From Holothuria scabra (Eukaryota; Echinodermata; Holothuroidea; Aspidochirotida; Holothuriidae), in NCBI GenBank assembly GCA_037179385.1, contig CM074185.1, positions 48,239,000 to 48,302,999 on the forward strand: a stretch of DNA of 64,000 nucleotides, written 5' to 3'. Below are positions 1 to 12,400 of the stretch, one piece after another. Under the pieces are notes generated by a model. It searched no databases. It was not told the DNA's origin and was given only the letters and a program-made list of their open reading frames with translations. The stretch's first letter is position 1, and every line of letters begins with the position of its first letter. Made by a program: the position numbers and the translations under genes.

Positions 1-420
1 GAAGAATTTGAAATTGTTATAATGATAAATTACACTTTATAACTTCAAAAATTTATAAAGAGAGATACATAGCAAATGAATAAAGTTCCCTAGTATGATA
101 AGGTAAAAAAAAGTACTAGATGACCTTTAGCCTGGGTCACAAACAGCCATGACTGCCAAAGGATTTCCATCATACTGTATACAATTTGCATAAATCATAA
201 AATGCACCAACTGCATCAAACTGTGTGAAACATGTTCACGATACAATGGTCCTCTAACCATGAAATTGGCCTGCCACCTGGACTAAAACAAAAAACAGTC
301 ATATGGCAGAATGGATAAATAAATAGATATTACCTAACCAGAATGCAAAAATGCATTGAGGTTTCGATGATACATACATGCTCTTTTCAATGAAATGCTA
401 CATTCCTTGTAAGAACTGGT
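1..420. other. Unannotated flank left of the first tandem array
   Basis: AT-rich sequence with no convincing exon on either strand and no repeat that I can pair with another place in the window. It lies downstream of the 3' end of EXOSC2. The single minus-strand reading frame here (334-525) has no recognisable motif and is treated as chance. Confidence 0.5.
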
Positions 421-2640
421 GACCCGAAGTGACCTTTGACTCCACATGTTAGTAACTGGTTTTTTTCTTTTAACCCAAACAATTCTACAAATTTCATACT
501 GTGCCTTAAGATATTTCGCAAACAATCAGCTTACATCATACACATCAACATATCAAGTTTGAAATGAATCCCAAGTTTCCTACCTTAAGATATTGTGTTA
601 AAGAGTTTTTCAGGATTTGTCCCCTTCTGACCCCAAATGACCTTTGACCTCTACCAAAATAAAAAGGATTCTTCTTTACATCATAATACATCAACATATC
701 AAGTCTGAATTGAATCCAACTTTCCTATCATGATGTATCATGTAAACAAGGATTTCAGTGTTTGGACCCCATGTGACCCCAAATGACCCATGACCTCCAC
801 CAAAATTCTTGGGTTTTTCCTTACATCATTACGCATCAACATATCAAGTTTGAAATGGATCAAAGTTTCCTACCTTGAGGTATAGTGTAAACCAGGATTT
901 CCCGGGTTTGACCCCACGTGACCCAAAATGACCTTTGACCTCCACCAAAATATATCCAGGTCTTTCTCACATTATAACGCATCAACATATCAAGTTTGAA
1001 ATGAATCCAAGTTTTCTATCTTGAGATACTTTGTAAACAAAGATTTAGGTCTTTGACCCCATGTGACCCCAAATGACATTTGACCTCCACCAAAATATAT
1101 CCCGTTCTTTCCTACACCATTACGCATCAACATATCAAGTTTGAAATGGATCAAAGTTTCCTACCTTGAGGTATAGTGTAAACCAGGATTTCCCGGGTTT
1201 GACCCCACGTGACCCAAAATGACCTTTGACCTCCACCAAAATATATCCAGTTCTTCCTCACATTATAACGCATCAACATATCAAGTTTGAAATGAATCCA
1301 AGTTTTCTATCTTGAGATATTGTGTAAACAAAGATTTTGGTCTTTGACCCCCTGTGACCCCAAATGACCTTTGACCTCCACCAAAATATATCCCATTCTT
1401 TCCTACATCTAAACGCATCAACATATCAAGTTTGAAATTAATCCAAGTTTCCTACCATGAGATATCGTGTAAATAAGGATTTCGGGGTTTGACCCCGCAT
1501 GACCCCAAATGACCTTTGACGTCCACCAAAATCAATAGGGTTCTTCCTTACATCATAACGCATCTACATATCAAGTTTGAAATTAATCCAAGTTTTCTAT
1601 CTTGAGATATTGTGTAAACAAAGATTTTGGTTTTTGACCCCCTGTGACCCCAAATGACCTTTGACCTCCACCAAAATATATCCTGTTCTTTCCTACATCT
1701 TAACGCATCTACATATCTAGTTTGAAATAAATCCAAGTTTCCTACCATGAGATATCATGTAAATAAGGATTTCAGGGTTTGACCCCACATGACCCCAAAT
1801 GACCTTTGACCTCGACCAAAATCAATAGGGTTCTTCCTTACATCATAACGCATCTACATATCAAGTTTGAAATTAATCCAAGTTTTCTATCTTGAGATAT
1901 TGTGTAAACAAAGATTTTGGTCTTTGACCCCCTGTGACCCCAAATGACCTTTGACCTCCACCAAAATATATCCTGTTCTTTCCTACATCTTAACGCATCT
2001 ACATATCTAGTTTGAAATAAATCCAAGTTTCCTACCATGAGATATCATGTAAATAAGGATTTCAGGGTTTGACCCCACATGACCCCAAATGACCTTTGAC
2101 CTCCACCAAAATCAATAGGGTTCTTCCTTACATCATAACGCATCTACATATCAAGTTTGAAATTAATCCATGTTTTCTATCTTGAGATATTGTGTAAACA
2201 AAGATTTTGGTTTTTGACCCCCTGTGACCCCAAATGACCTTTGACCTCCACCAAAATCAATAGGGTTCTTCCTAACATCATAACGCATCAACATATCAAG
2301 TTTCAAATTAATCCAAGTTTTCTACCATGAGATATTGTGTAAACAAGGATTTTAGGGTTTGACCCCACGTGACCCCAAATGACCTTTGACCTCCACCAAA
2401 ATCAATAGGGTTCTTCCTTACATCATAACGCATCTACATATCAAGTTTGAAATTAATCCAAGTTTTCTATCTTGAGATATTGTGTAAACAAAGATTTTGG
2501 TTTTTGACCCCCTGTGACCCCAAATGACCTTTGACCTCCACCAAAATAAATAGGGTTCTTCCTCTCAGTAAGGGGTATCTGTGTACCAAGTTTGAGAACT
2601 GTCGGACTTTCCCTTCTCAAGATATCGTGTAAACAAGCAA
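421..2640 (+). repeat. Tandem array of ~145-bp monomers with DR1 motifs
   Basis: About fifteen monomers of roughly 145 bp. Each has the order: CATCAACATATCAAGTTTGA-like block, TATCTTGAGATATTGTGTAA-like block, TTTGACCCC, GTGACCCCAAA, then TGACCTTTGACCTCCACC. The 13-mer TGACCTTTGACCT is a perfect reverse-strand DR1 (AGGTCA-A-AGGTCA) and is intact in 11 monomers. The left units (421-800) are diverged; units between 1400 and 2560 are nearly identical. The last unit differs (ACCAAGTTTGAGAACTGTCGG) and leads directly into the (CA)n tract, as in the other two arrays. Short open frames here are by-products of the repeat, not genes. Confidence 0.95.
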
Positions 2641-2647
2641 AGTGTCA

Positions 2648-2715
2648 CAAACACACACACATACACACATACATACACACACACACACACATACACACGC
2701 ACATACACACACACG
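2648..2715 (+). repeat. (CA)n microsatellite at array end
   Basis: An imperfect CA/CATA run abutting the last diverged monomer of the DR1 array. The same junction (array end, GATATCGTGT, ACAAGC, then CA run) recurs at 11.15 kb and, inverted, at 55.7 kb, so the microsatellite seems to be part of the repeat family. Confidence 0.9.
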
Positions 2716-3340
2716 CCATCATGAATGCATAGGTTTCTCTTTTCATCGAAACCAAAAAGCTGCAAATTATACAAAACCCACTTTGGCTAAATGACATAAT
2801 GAAACTTTTGCAAATTTAAATCTTTCTTATTCTTGTGCAAATGAGATATGAAGCGGAATATTATGTCAACTTAAAAGATGAAACAACACTTTTAATAGTA
2901 CATATTCTTGGAACACAGTGTAATTTGCCATTTCTTGCATTGCCCAATCACTGCCTTGCAAATTGTCCAACAAAGGCATCTGTAGAGAATAAAATTGCAA
3001 CATAGTTCCAATCAATTAGATACAAAATCCCATAGTGGTATTTCATTTATACATCTGTCCTCTTCTAACTCTCTATCAGTTCAGTATAAAAATTAATAAG
3101 TCACTTGACCAATTTCAAATTACTGGAGCAATATTATCTTCCCTTTGTCTTTACCCTTCACAATGTAATTTGGTAAATTTTTATTTCTTCTCAATGCAAA
3201 CTTTTCTGGCCTCTTCTACTACATTCTCATTCTTACAGCTCCCTGTAAGACATGCAGAATCCCTTTCTTTCTTTGCTTTCTTCTTCCTCAGACTGTGATA
3301 ACATGATGTCACTGGTTGCACCAACCTAATTCTCTTCATG
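2716..3340. other. 3' flank of EXOSC2, no gene seen
   Basis: Short spacer between the (CA)n tract and EXOSC2. It has no supported exon. On the minus strand it should hold the EXOSC2 3'UTR, with AATAAA at 3341-3346 and again around 3179-3184. Nothing else recognised. Confidence 0.5.
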
Positions 3341-3346
3341 TTTATT
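3341..3346 (-). promoter_or_regulatory. Candidate EXOSC2 polyadenylation signal
   Basis: The plus strand reads TTTATT, which is AATAAA on the gene strand, 24 bp past the EXOSC2 stop codon. It is unusually close to the stop. A second AATAAA around 3179-3184 is an alternative that would give a longer 3'UTR. Not verifiable without transcript ends. Confidence 0.45.
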
Positions 3347-3369
3347 TCCTACTCCCAGTCATGCATGGT

Positions 3370-3450
3370 TCATGATCCTCCTTGTTCTAATCTTTGTAAA
3401 GTCTCTTCAACAACATCTTCCATAATTTCTGGTGTCAGAAGCTCTGATAT
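3370..3450 (-). CDS. EXOSC2: EXOSC2 exon 8 (terminal)
   Basis: 81 nt, acceptor TTAAACAG|A. It encodes ISELLTPEIMEDVVEETLQR and ends LEQGGS before TGA, matching human IKDILKPEIMEEIVMETRQR and the LEQEG end. Confidence 0.94.
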   Translation of the reverse strand: MSELLTPEIMEDVVEETLQRLEQGGS

Positions 3451-6400
3451 CTGTTTAAAAGTAATAAAGAGAACATACAGAGAAAGGTGTTTAACTTGCA
3501 TCTAAAAATCTGCCTTCTCGGATTAAACAGCTCTACTTTGCAGCAGTATTAGAGGTGAGAATTTGATTGCATTACTGTATGTACTTGACACATCTGCAGT
3601 TCAGAGTATTGTTTTATTAAAATCTTTTCCATCTCTGGTAGGAAGGAGCCAAAAATTGGCCAACTAGTTTAAATATATGATTTGTGTTAGAGGTGAATGA
3701 AAATGAAATGTTAACTGACCATTCTGTGATGTAACACTGACAGAAAGCTTTTGTAAAAGTTTGATGAAAACTGTCTGTTGATGTGATATCACAAAATAAT
3801 AAGTATAAATTTAAGTTTCATGGCCCTATTATACAAATCGTTTTATTTACACTGACTGGTAAATTTTTCGCTCTTTTCAACCACTTATGGAAAGGATTTG
3901 ATGAAAATCTCACAAAAATTCAGATCAAAAAATTAGATTCAAATTCATTGTTATACGACCACAACTCAAATTCTATCAGATAGTTAAGTTCTGCCTCAGA
4001 ATGAGACTCATACACAGCACCTACTTGCTCTTCTCTCCACCCACCTGAAGAAAGTACAATACTACACTTTTCAAAAGGGACACCCAAACAACAGCGGAAC
4101 AAACATGCTCAAACATGTGTTCATAGACATCTTACCACACAGGCACATCTGGGCAATTGCAAGTGATCTTGAAATTTCTAAAAGCCATTCTCATCAACTA
4201 AGATTAAATGGTGTTCCTATTGAGAATTTGGGGTTAAAATTAATGCTTACTGAGAGAAATCCAAACAGTTCAGAAACAGCCGTAGCGATTGGATGGCATA
4301 TGTCTCACCTACCCTGTAAATGACTGAAAGTAAACACTTACTGAGTATTTCATTGACGATTCATAACAGTATAGTATACAAGTGTCAAACAGCATAACAT
4401 TCTGTGCAGCAAGTGCCAAGATGCAATTCTTCAACCTTACAAGGATTTCACGATCTTCTAGGGACACAGGCTTAATAAAGGAAAGAAATCAAAGTGAGAA
4501 GCAATCTCTATCAAGAGTTATGAAGAAAAGGTAATTAGCGTTTTACACCTTCAGGGACTCTCACGCAGTCAAGAATAGTCCTGTATTTGCCTGTAGTACT
4601 ATTGGGGGTACTCTCTGTGGGATTCTGGAGAGGTTCCAAAATCTGCCCGTATCGCCCTGTATGGTCTCTGGAGGCAACCTTCCACTATCATTTATTATCA
4701 TCATGGATGACCAGCTAGATGTACGGAGCAGTTCTGGAGTATACGGGGCCATCCAGGCATGATGTGAAACTATGTGAGGTGATCCAAGCACAATACTGCA
4801 CTATAATGGATGCGGCAGGGCTATTCAGGAATAATATAGTTCCCGAATGGCCCAGATTTGTCCCGAATATTCCCGAATAGTACTGAATGGTCCCGAACAG
4901 TCCAGAGTTGTTTCAAAGATTCCAAATACAGGACAGTTTGGACATGTTCAGAAAATTTTGATCTTCCCTTATTTCACTTAGCTTGCTCCCACATACCCCC
5001 CCCCCCAACCGTTCTGAATCATCCAGAACTCTCCTGAATTGTTCCCAGCTGTCCCGTATGTACCATTCTGGACGAAATATAGGACTACTCTTGACTCTGT
5101 GAGAGAACCTTTTCCCTACAACCTTCTGGTTTAATCTAGTGGTTCCACAGACTTTCTGGACAGAGCATACTGCAGTAGGATGGTTGCTACCGTATGTACA
5201 TGTGATTATAGGCTTAGCAATGTGGCTGTCTGCTATGGTTTTGTGTGGGAAAAGTTTGGACTTGCTCAAGTAATTCAAAATAACAGATTTTGCAAGAAAG
5301 ATGAAATATTTTTGGAATAATGTAAGGTAAGGTCAAAATCAATACACATATTGCAGGAACATGATATTGCTTCCCAATTGAAATTTAACTTTTGTTTAAA
5401 ATAGTACAGAATCATTGTCAAATCATACCAATTATAACTTTATGGCTGCAATCTTTGTACGCCTTTTTTGCCTCAGTTGGTGGCAACAATCTCCAGATAG
5501 GATGTACACATTACATGCTTTGTAAGTGTACATAGCAAGTCTGTGAGTGGTGTCCACTGTCCTTTTTTCAAGTTGGGGGACAGTGGATTGCTTTCCCTAC
5601 TACAGTACTTGTGTGGAGCATGGTGCATAATGGTAGTCGGTTATTTTTTAAATTATCTTTAATGTAATCCAACCTAGGAATCCATACTAACAAAGATAAT
5701 ATGCCAACTGATAGCAATGTTACTGTAATGGCAAATATTTCTTATTACTGAAGCTTCAAATTGAGAGACACACATTGCAAGGTATCTGAGATTTTCACTT
5801 ATGTATACATGATTCCCACAGCTAAGTAATAATGAGATTTGTTGGGATTCCATGGCAGTTATTTTCTAGTTTTTTCCTCTCCTTGTACATTGAGTATTTT
5901 AATTGAAGTAGTTAGGGCAAGTGACTTTCAGGCATGGAGCCTGGAGTTGGACTCCTAGCCAAATCATACTGAAGACTTTAAAAATGGAACCTACTGGCAT
6001 TGTACTTCGTCTTCAGCATAAGCAACAGAGTGAAAAAAAGGCACTGAGTCAGTGAGTCATGACTGGGAAAAAGGCCGTAGCTGGCCCAACTTAACACACT
6101 GGTTAGAAACTGAGCCCAAAGACCTCATTTAACTAGCTAACTTACTTTTTTCAATTTACAACCTGCCCATAATTGGTTCTTGTTGGGGGTGTCTATTGTT
6201 TGAGGCTATCCATAGTAGAATAGATAATCAAAAGAATTGGGAAAAGTAAGATTGATGCCCCCCTGCAATTGCAGAACATCACTTGGTCTGCAGGATTAAT
6301 CTACAAGTGTAAACTCTTTGATTCATACAGTATTTATCAAATAGCTGTTTGTCATAGACCAGTCTCCTAATGTGAAGCGGTATAAACAGAGATTACAACT

Positions 6401-9400
6401 TCTATGACCCCAAATGACCTTTGACAACCATCTACCAAGCACAACAGTATTTTTGTCTACCCAATATGCAGTATTAACACAATTAAGAAGATGCTCATCT
6501 GTTAATGGGATATCATACAATATTGGTGTCCTCGAGTGTGTCTCGCTCTTGAAAACATCTTGTGAATTTTGTTATCGGTCCTTATCCCAACAGTTGTCAT
6601 CTCAGATTTAGGACTCATAAGTCTTACAGTACAAAAGTAAAATTTGAGATTTCGAGACCTGAGAATAAGTATGTCTTTGGGTGGAGTGATAAGGAAGCAG
6701 GGACAGTGTAATATGGTAATGTTACGCCTTCACTTAAAAGTTATTCCCATCTGTGCACCATCTAACGTTTAAAACATGCAAATATGTATTTCACGACAGG
6801 GTCTACACACGATCAAACCTTTTCTTCATAGAAAAGTGGGGTGATACACTCAGTTTTACAAGTAATTTCTGATTTGGGTAACAAAAAATACCATCCATAC
6901 ATTACAATGGTAAAGCCAATGAGGAAACACCTTTTTTAAACAGCATATATCTACCCAGCAAAGTTACCAAACACTTTGGACCTAGAAGATAAATTTCTCC
7001 CCATGAAATATTTTATAGACCTTCACAAACCTGCAGCATTTGGCAGACCTACATGCTATGAAGACACCCATGAGCCTACACAATCTCAAGTACAGTAGTC
7101 CTGCACAACTTGGGAAAGTTGTATAAATGATGCTCAGTAACTTGCATATTTTGCGGTTTCAGTCAAACAAGTTGTGGTTATGACACAATAAGCTGGGGCC
7201 TCTGGACTAAAACCACAGGATGTCTAAGTTACTGACCATCTCTAATATAACTTTTCACAGTTGGGCAGGACTACTCAGATTGTAGGCTTATGGGCATTTT
7301 AAAGTCATGACAATTACTTTTTGAAAGATCTTCACTGTCACAGGTACTCATGGGTCTGTAGACAAGAGATCACATAATACTGACCAACATGTTGCAGAAC
7401 AAAATATCAACCACAGATTCCAACAATCAACACTATTAAGAAATGGATTAATGGTTAAAATAGCCCACAATCTCTTTCAAGCTACAAATGTTCTCATCAT
7501 TTTTTCAAAAAATATTAATTACTACAGGTACTACAGGCAGCTGCACCAAATTCTTTGTCAATCTTTAGTGAAAAATTTTTTGTTAAAGGCTTATTGAGTT
7601 GGTTCATGAAATTCAACATTTTTTCCAAACCTGTTAAGTTTTCTTCCAATACCAATAAGAAATGGTCAAACTATGACATGCTGCATGCAAATAACTGTTT
7701 CATAATTGAGTACTTAATGGTTCAATTTGGTTTTCAAAAATTTGTGACCTGACACTTTTTCAAATTATGCAAAAAAATGTTACAAGTCAGGACACCTCAA
7801 AATTTCAAATTTGAACTTTTTCTGTAACTATTGGTTATGAAACTTGAATTATAATGCTAACTATAAGCCTTGTCATGCAGTAGTGACCCTTGAACACTCT
7901 CATTAAGTTACTGATATCAGCTCAATGAGCCCCTTTCAACCTTACATTTGTTCTTAGCTCATGACAAATAGATGGTCTGCAAACATATTGATAAAATGAA
8001 GTTTACCTCCAGATTTTGAATAAATCCACCATCATGGGCATCCTCATCTTTGGACAAAATGGGACTTATCCAGATGTAACCATTGTTCCCAAGGATGATG
8101 CTGGCACCACATTCCAGGTTATGCATGTGAGTCTTGCTTCTTTTGACAACCATTGGAGAAACCTTTACAAGGATGCCCTGGCCAAGCTTTGAAAAAAAAG
8201 AACACATTGTATAGTAAGCATATTAGAGGCAACAAGTGCATTTGGTTATTTACATTAGGAAATTTATGAATTTGAAAGTACTATTTATGGACATTGATTG
8301 ATTATTCAAAATAAGGCAGTACGCTAGCCTTGGATTCAAAAAGTGAGTTTCTCACAGAAAGACACTCAGTTCCAAGAATAATTTGCGCACAGAAACTTTC
8401 AAAAATGCAAATAATTCCATCACCTTCTGTGACTCTTCTGATTCATAATTAGTTGGAGGAAAAGGCTACTGCTAATGTTCGTTGGTGAGATTGAATTATT
8501 TAGAAATCAAAGCTGGAGTTGCAGTCCATGACCAGCAGTCTGAGGACAAGACTAACCTGATATAGAGGCTTGCAACACTATACTGTTATGTATAGCCACC
8601 TCAAAGTCTACAGGCTGCTTGAATGGCGAGAATCCAAGATCAAGCTTGGCTTTGAGTAAACTAGAAAGCCAAAAGGCTTAGTGATTCCTTGCCATATGAT
8701 ATATTGTAATAATGAACATGGATGCCCACATGACAAGCATGAGATCCCTCACAAATACTGTGGTATACTAGTAAGGTCAAAACCGTTTGAGATCATGTGA
8801 CCCAAAATGACCTTTCACCCTCACTTAAAACAATAGGGAGCAACTACCTAAAAAGACCATCAACATGCTAAATATGAGCAATTCACAAACTGAGTATGAG
8901 ATCCCTCCACAGTTCAATAACCACATAAAATTGTCATGTCTACAAGGTTTTGCCCTTTTGTGACCCCAACCTTTGACCTCCACTAACAAGAGAAATCTCC
9001 CACACAGTTATGATGCTGGTAAACTATGTTGTCTATTAACTTGATAAAGAGATATTTTTGAAAAATGCTCCTTTAAATCAAAATTTCGGGTACTGAGGAT
9101 GGATCTCTATACAATGATGTCTCTATGATCCAAAAAGTTGACTGCATTGAGGTTAGTGTTAGAACAAGCCCTAATCCTTAAACAGTCATCCATAAATTGG
9201 AACATACAGTATCTGAGACATCTCAACAGAAAGATGTAACCTTGGCTTTCAGTGGTGGTCCTTTTGTATTTGTTTTTTGGTGTAATGCCCTTCCCAATGA
9301 CTATGATGTCCTTGAAAATTAACAAAAAATGGGAACCCTATTAATCCAGAAATTAACAAGATTTGTAATTTGCCTTAAATTGTCTGCTTGTAGGAACACC

Positions 9401-12400
9401 ACATAACAGAGTACAAGTCAAATGTAGTTTGTTTGATACACAGTAGATTCTATTATGCTTGTTTTGATTACCTGAACTACAGTACAGTACTTTCTGAAAA
9501 CAAGCCTTACTGAGAGGGCTAAATAAGTGTCAGACACTATCTCTAGACAGGTAGGAAATGGTTAAATCCATTGAGCTGTATAATTCAATGAGAAAACCCA
9601 TCAGGACACTGTGGCAGTCAAATGTGATAAATTAGGCAAGATAACAGTGACCAGCAATTTTCCCAAACTCTGGTGGGTCAGTTACAATTTGATTCATTCA
9701 ATTAAACAATCTCAGTTCAAGCATGCTCAAGGGTATTTGATTCAAATGATTATTTAGTTCTTTTTATAACATTAATCACCCGTGGTGTATTTAATTATCT
9801 CGTTCCCACTTACATGTCCTTATGAGGACAGTGGTACAAGGTTTGTCTGTAACTTTTAACAATCTTTGATACTTAATTTAGTGTTATCTTCACTTTTTCT
9901 TTAGGGTTATGGAAGAAACAATGTTCATATGCTCTAAAAGAAATTTTGGGCATCATACAGAGCACTTGATCTGTTAAAAGTTTACACTTATGAAGTTCCC
10001 CACTGAACAATTCCTCTGCTTTGTGGGCATGGAAGCTTTCTCCAATATGTTCAGACTTTGTCCTCAAATAACCCTCATACAGCCTTTGTTTAACTCACAT
10101 GTTCCAGACACTGCTAGAAACGTCCACTTAAGAGTAGGAAATATATTTCATAAAAATCTAAAGGCCAAAATCAGCATACCTATGACAAAGATAAATTAAC
10201 TAACATGTCAGCCTGATGAAAAGGTTTTTTCCTTTTTAACTTTTCAAGATTTTGTTCTACCCACTTACTCTATTGCATATTAATACTGGAACTAAATGTT
10301 ATGGGGCAAAACTTCAAACCAAAATCAACATAAATACTGTACCAATGCACTTTTATGCACTTTAGGCATTCTAAATACAGTGAGATTGCTTCAGTACATA
10401 TTTTGAAATTACCCAACTTGATCATTTACATAATGAAATGGATTCCAAAAGCTTACCTAGCTGCATCTTACATTACCCATGCCATTCAAAACTCTTAACC
10501 CTATGCACTAATGAATATTAACCGTAACAGTTACCCTTTTTGAGATATAGTATGTGCAAGGTTTAACCTCTGATGACCTTAAATGACCTTTGACCTCCAG
10601 TAAAAACAATAGAGATCATCTACTCAATATGGACAATCTACATGCTAAGTATGAGATCCCTCACAGTTACCCTTCTTGAGACATACTGTTTACAAAGTTT
10701 TGATGTTTTGACCTCTGGTGACCCCAGATGACCTTTGACCTCCACCAAAAACAATAGGGATCATCTACTTATCATGGAAAATCCACATGCTATGTATAAG
10801 AGCTCTCACAGTTACCCTTCTTGAGATACAGTGTTTACAAGGTTTTGACCTTTTTACCTCTGGTGACCCCAAATGACCTTGACCTCCACCAAAAACAATA
10901 GGGATCATCTACTCAATATGGGCAATCTGCATGGTAAGTATGAGATCACTCACATTTTTCCTTCTGGAGATATCGTATTTACAAGCAATTTCCAAGGTAT
11001 TTACCATTTGACCCCTGGTGACCCTAAATGACCTTTGACCTCCACCAAAAACAATAGGGATCTTCTACTCAATGTGGGCAATCTACATGCCAAGTTTGAG
11101 ATCTGTCAGAGTTACCCTTCTTGAGATATCGTGTTTACAAGCAGGCATCACATACGCACACGCACACACACATACACACTTCGGCAAGAAATCAAAAACT
11201 GATCATTGAAAGAGGAATGTTTTGATCGAATTTTTTAATCACACTATTCCTCTTTCAATGCATCATTCTCTTCCACACAATATCCATGCTAAAATATATC
11301 ATTCATGAACACCCCTGAAGGTCAAGGGAGTCAAAGGGTGGTATCTCTATAAATGATACATGATTTGATAAAAGAAGCAATATGCTTCATGAAAGACACC
11401 TTACAGAACTCTGTGGATAAAAGCAATCCTGATGTGATTTAAAAATTGATGAAAAAGTTTGTGTTTAAAACAAAGACATTGAGTAAAAAATTTTATTTGT
11501 TTCTTTTTTTTTCATTTTTTAACACTCTATTCCTCCTTCTTTTCATAGCTGTTTCTATTACTGAATTACTCACGAGGAACACTTGCATAAGCCTCTACTG
11601 TTTTTACTTCTCTCCTAGTCCAATTTACTTATGACATTTATTCCCTATAGAAGCTTTTCAAATGACCCATAAAGCTTCACAACAGCCTTATTGGAGTACA
11701 TGTAATTACATAATAGACCACGCTCGGCGCACATGCTCGATAAATATGTACACACTGTGCATACCACAGTGACACTGTGCATTGCCATCAGCACAAATCT
11801 ACATAAATTTGTCATCCTTGTCGTAAACCATGGAACATCCATGACTTAAAAGACAGGAGCAGTCATCCCAAATGGAAGTAGTGTAGTAGACTGTCCAGTT
11901 TCATGACTGGTTGTTGGGAGTCATGTGACAATGTTTTTTCTCTTCAAATGCGAAATATACCAGAAGTAACTGCTTGGTTTACCTTGAATATGCAACAGTT
12001 TAGTCATAAAATGTAATGAAAGATACTTTGAAGATGAATAAGATGAAAATTGTGTCATATAGCTTTTTCTTCAAAATATTAATGTTTGGGGGGACTGCTC
12101 TTTACCTTTAATTGAAAAGCCTCTACAGAGTACTGCTGCCAAAAAAGTCAGTACAAAAACTCATAGTATAAAATATATCACTCACCTTACCATACTTGAG
12201 GCTTCGAGTGTGAAGAGAAAGGGAACCATCACCAAAAACAGATTGTACCTCAGCCTGGGATAATTGTTTTAAGGAAAATTTGACAGGGATGTAATGCCTC
12301 TACCAATGAACATACTATGAAATTGGAATTCTTGGAAAGTTTACTTTTAAAATATTTTTGTGTGAAGATATGTTCAGAGTTTATAACAAACATTCTGACC

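Noticed and set aside
1548..2038. Two identical 66-residue minus-strand reading frames (1548-1748 and 1838-2038)
   Set aside because: They are translations of the 145/290-bp satellite; identity reflects repeat duplication, not a gene pair.
12191..12195. EXOSC2 exon 5 donor at TATG|GTAAGG
   Set aside because: Strong by sequence, but it puts exon 6 out of frame; the donor AAG|GTGAGT five bases further restores YGK-LGQG as in human EXOSC2.
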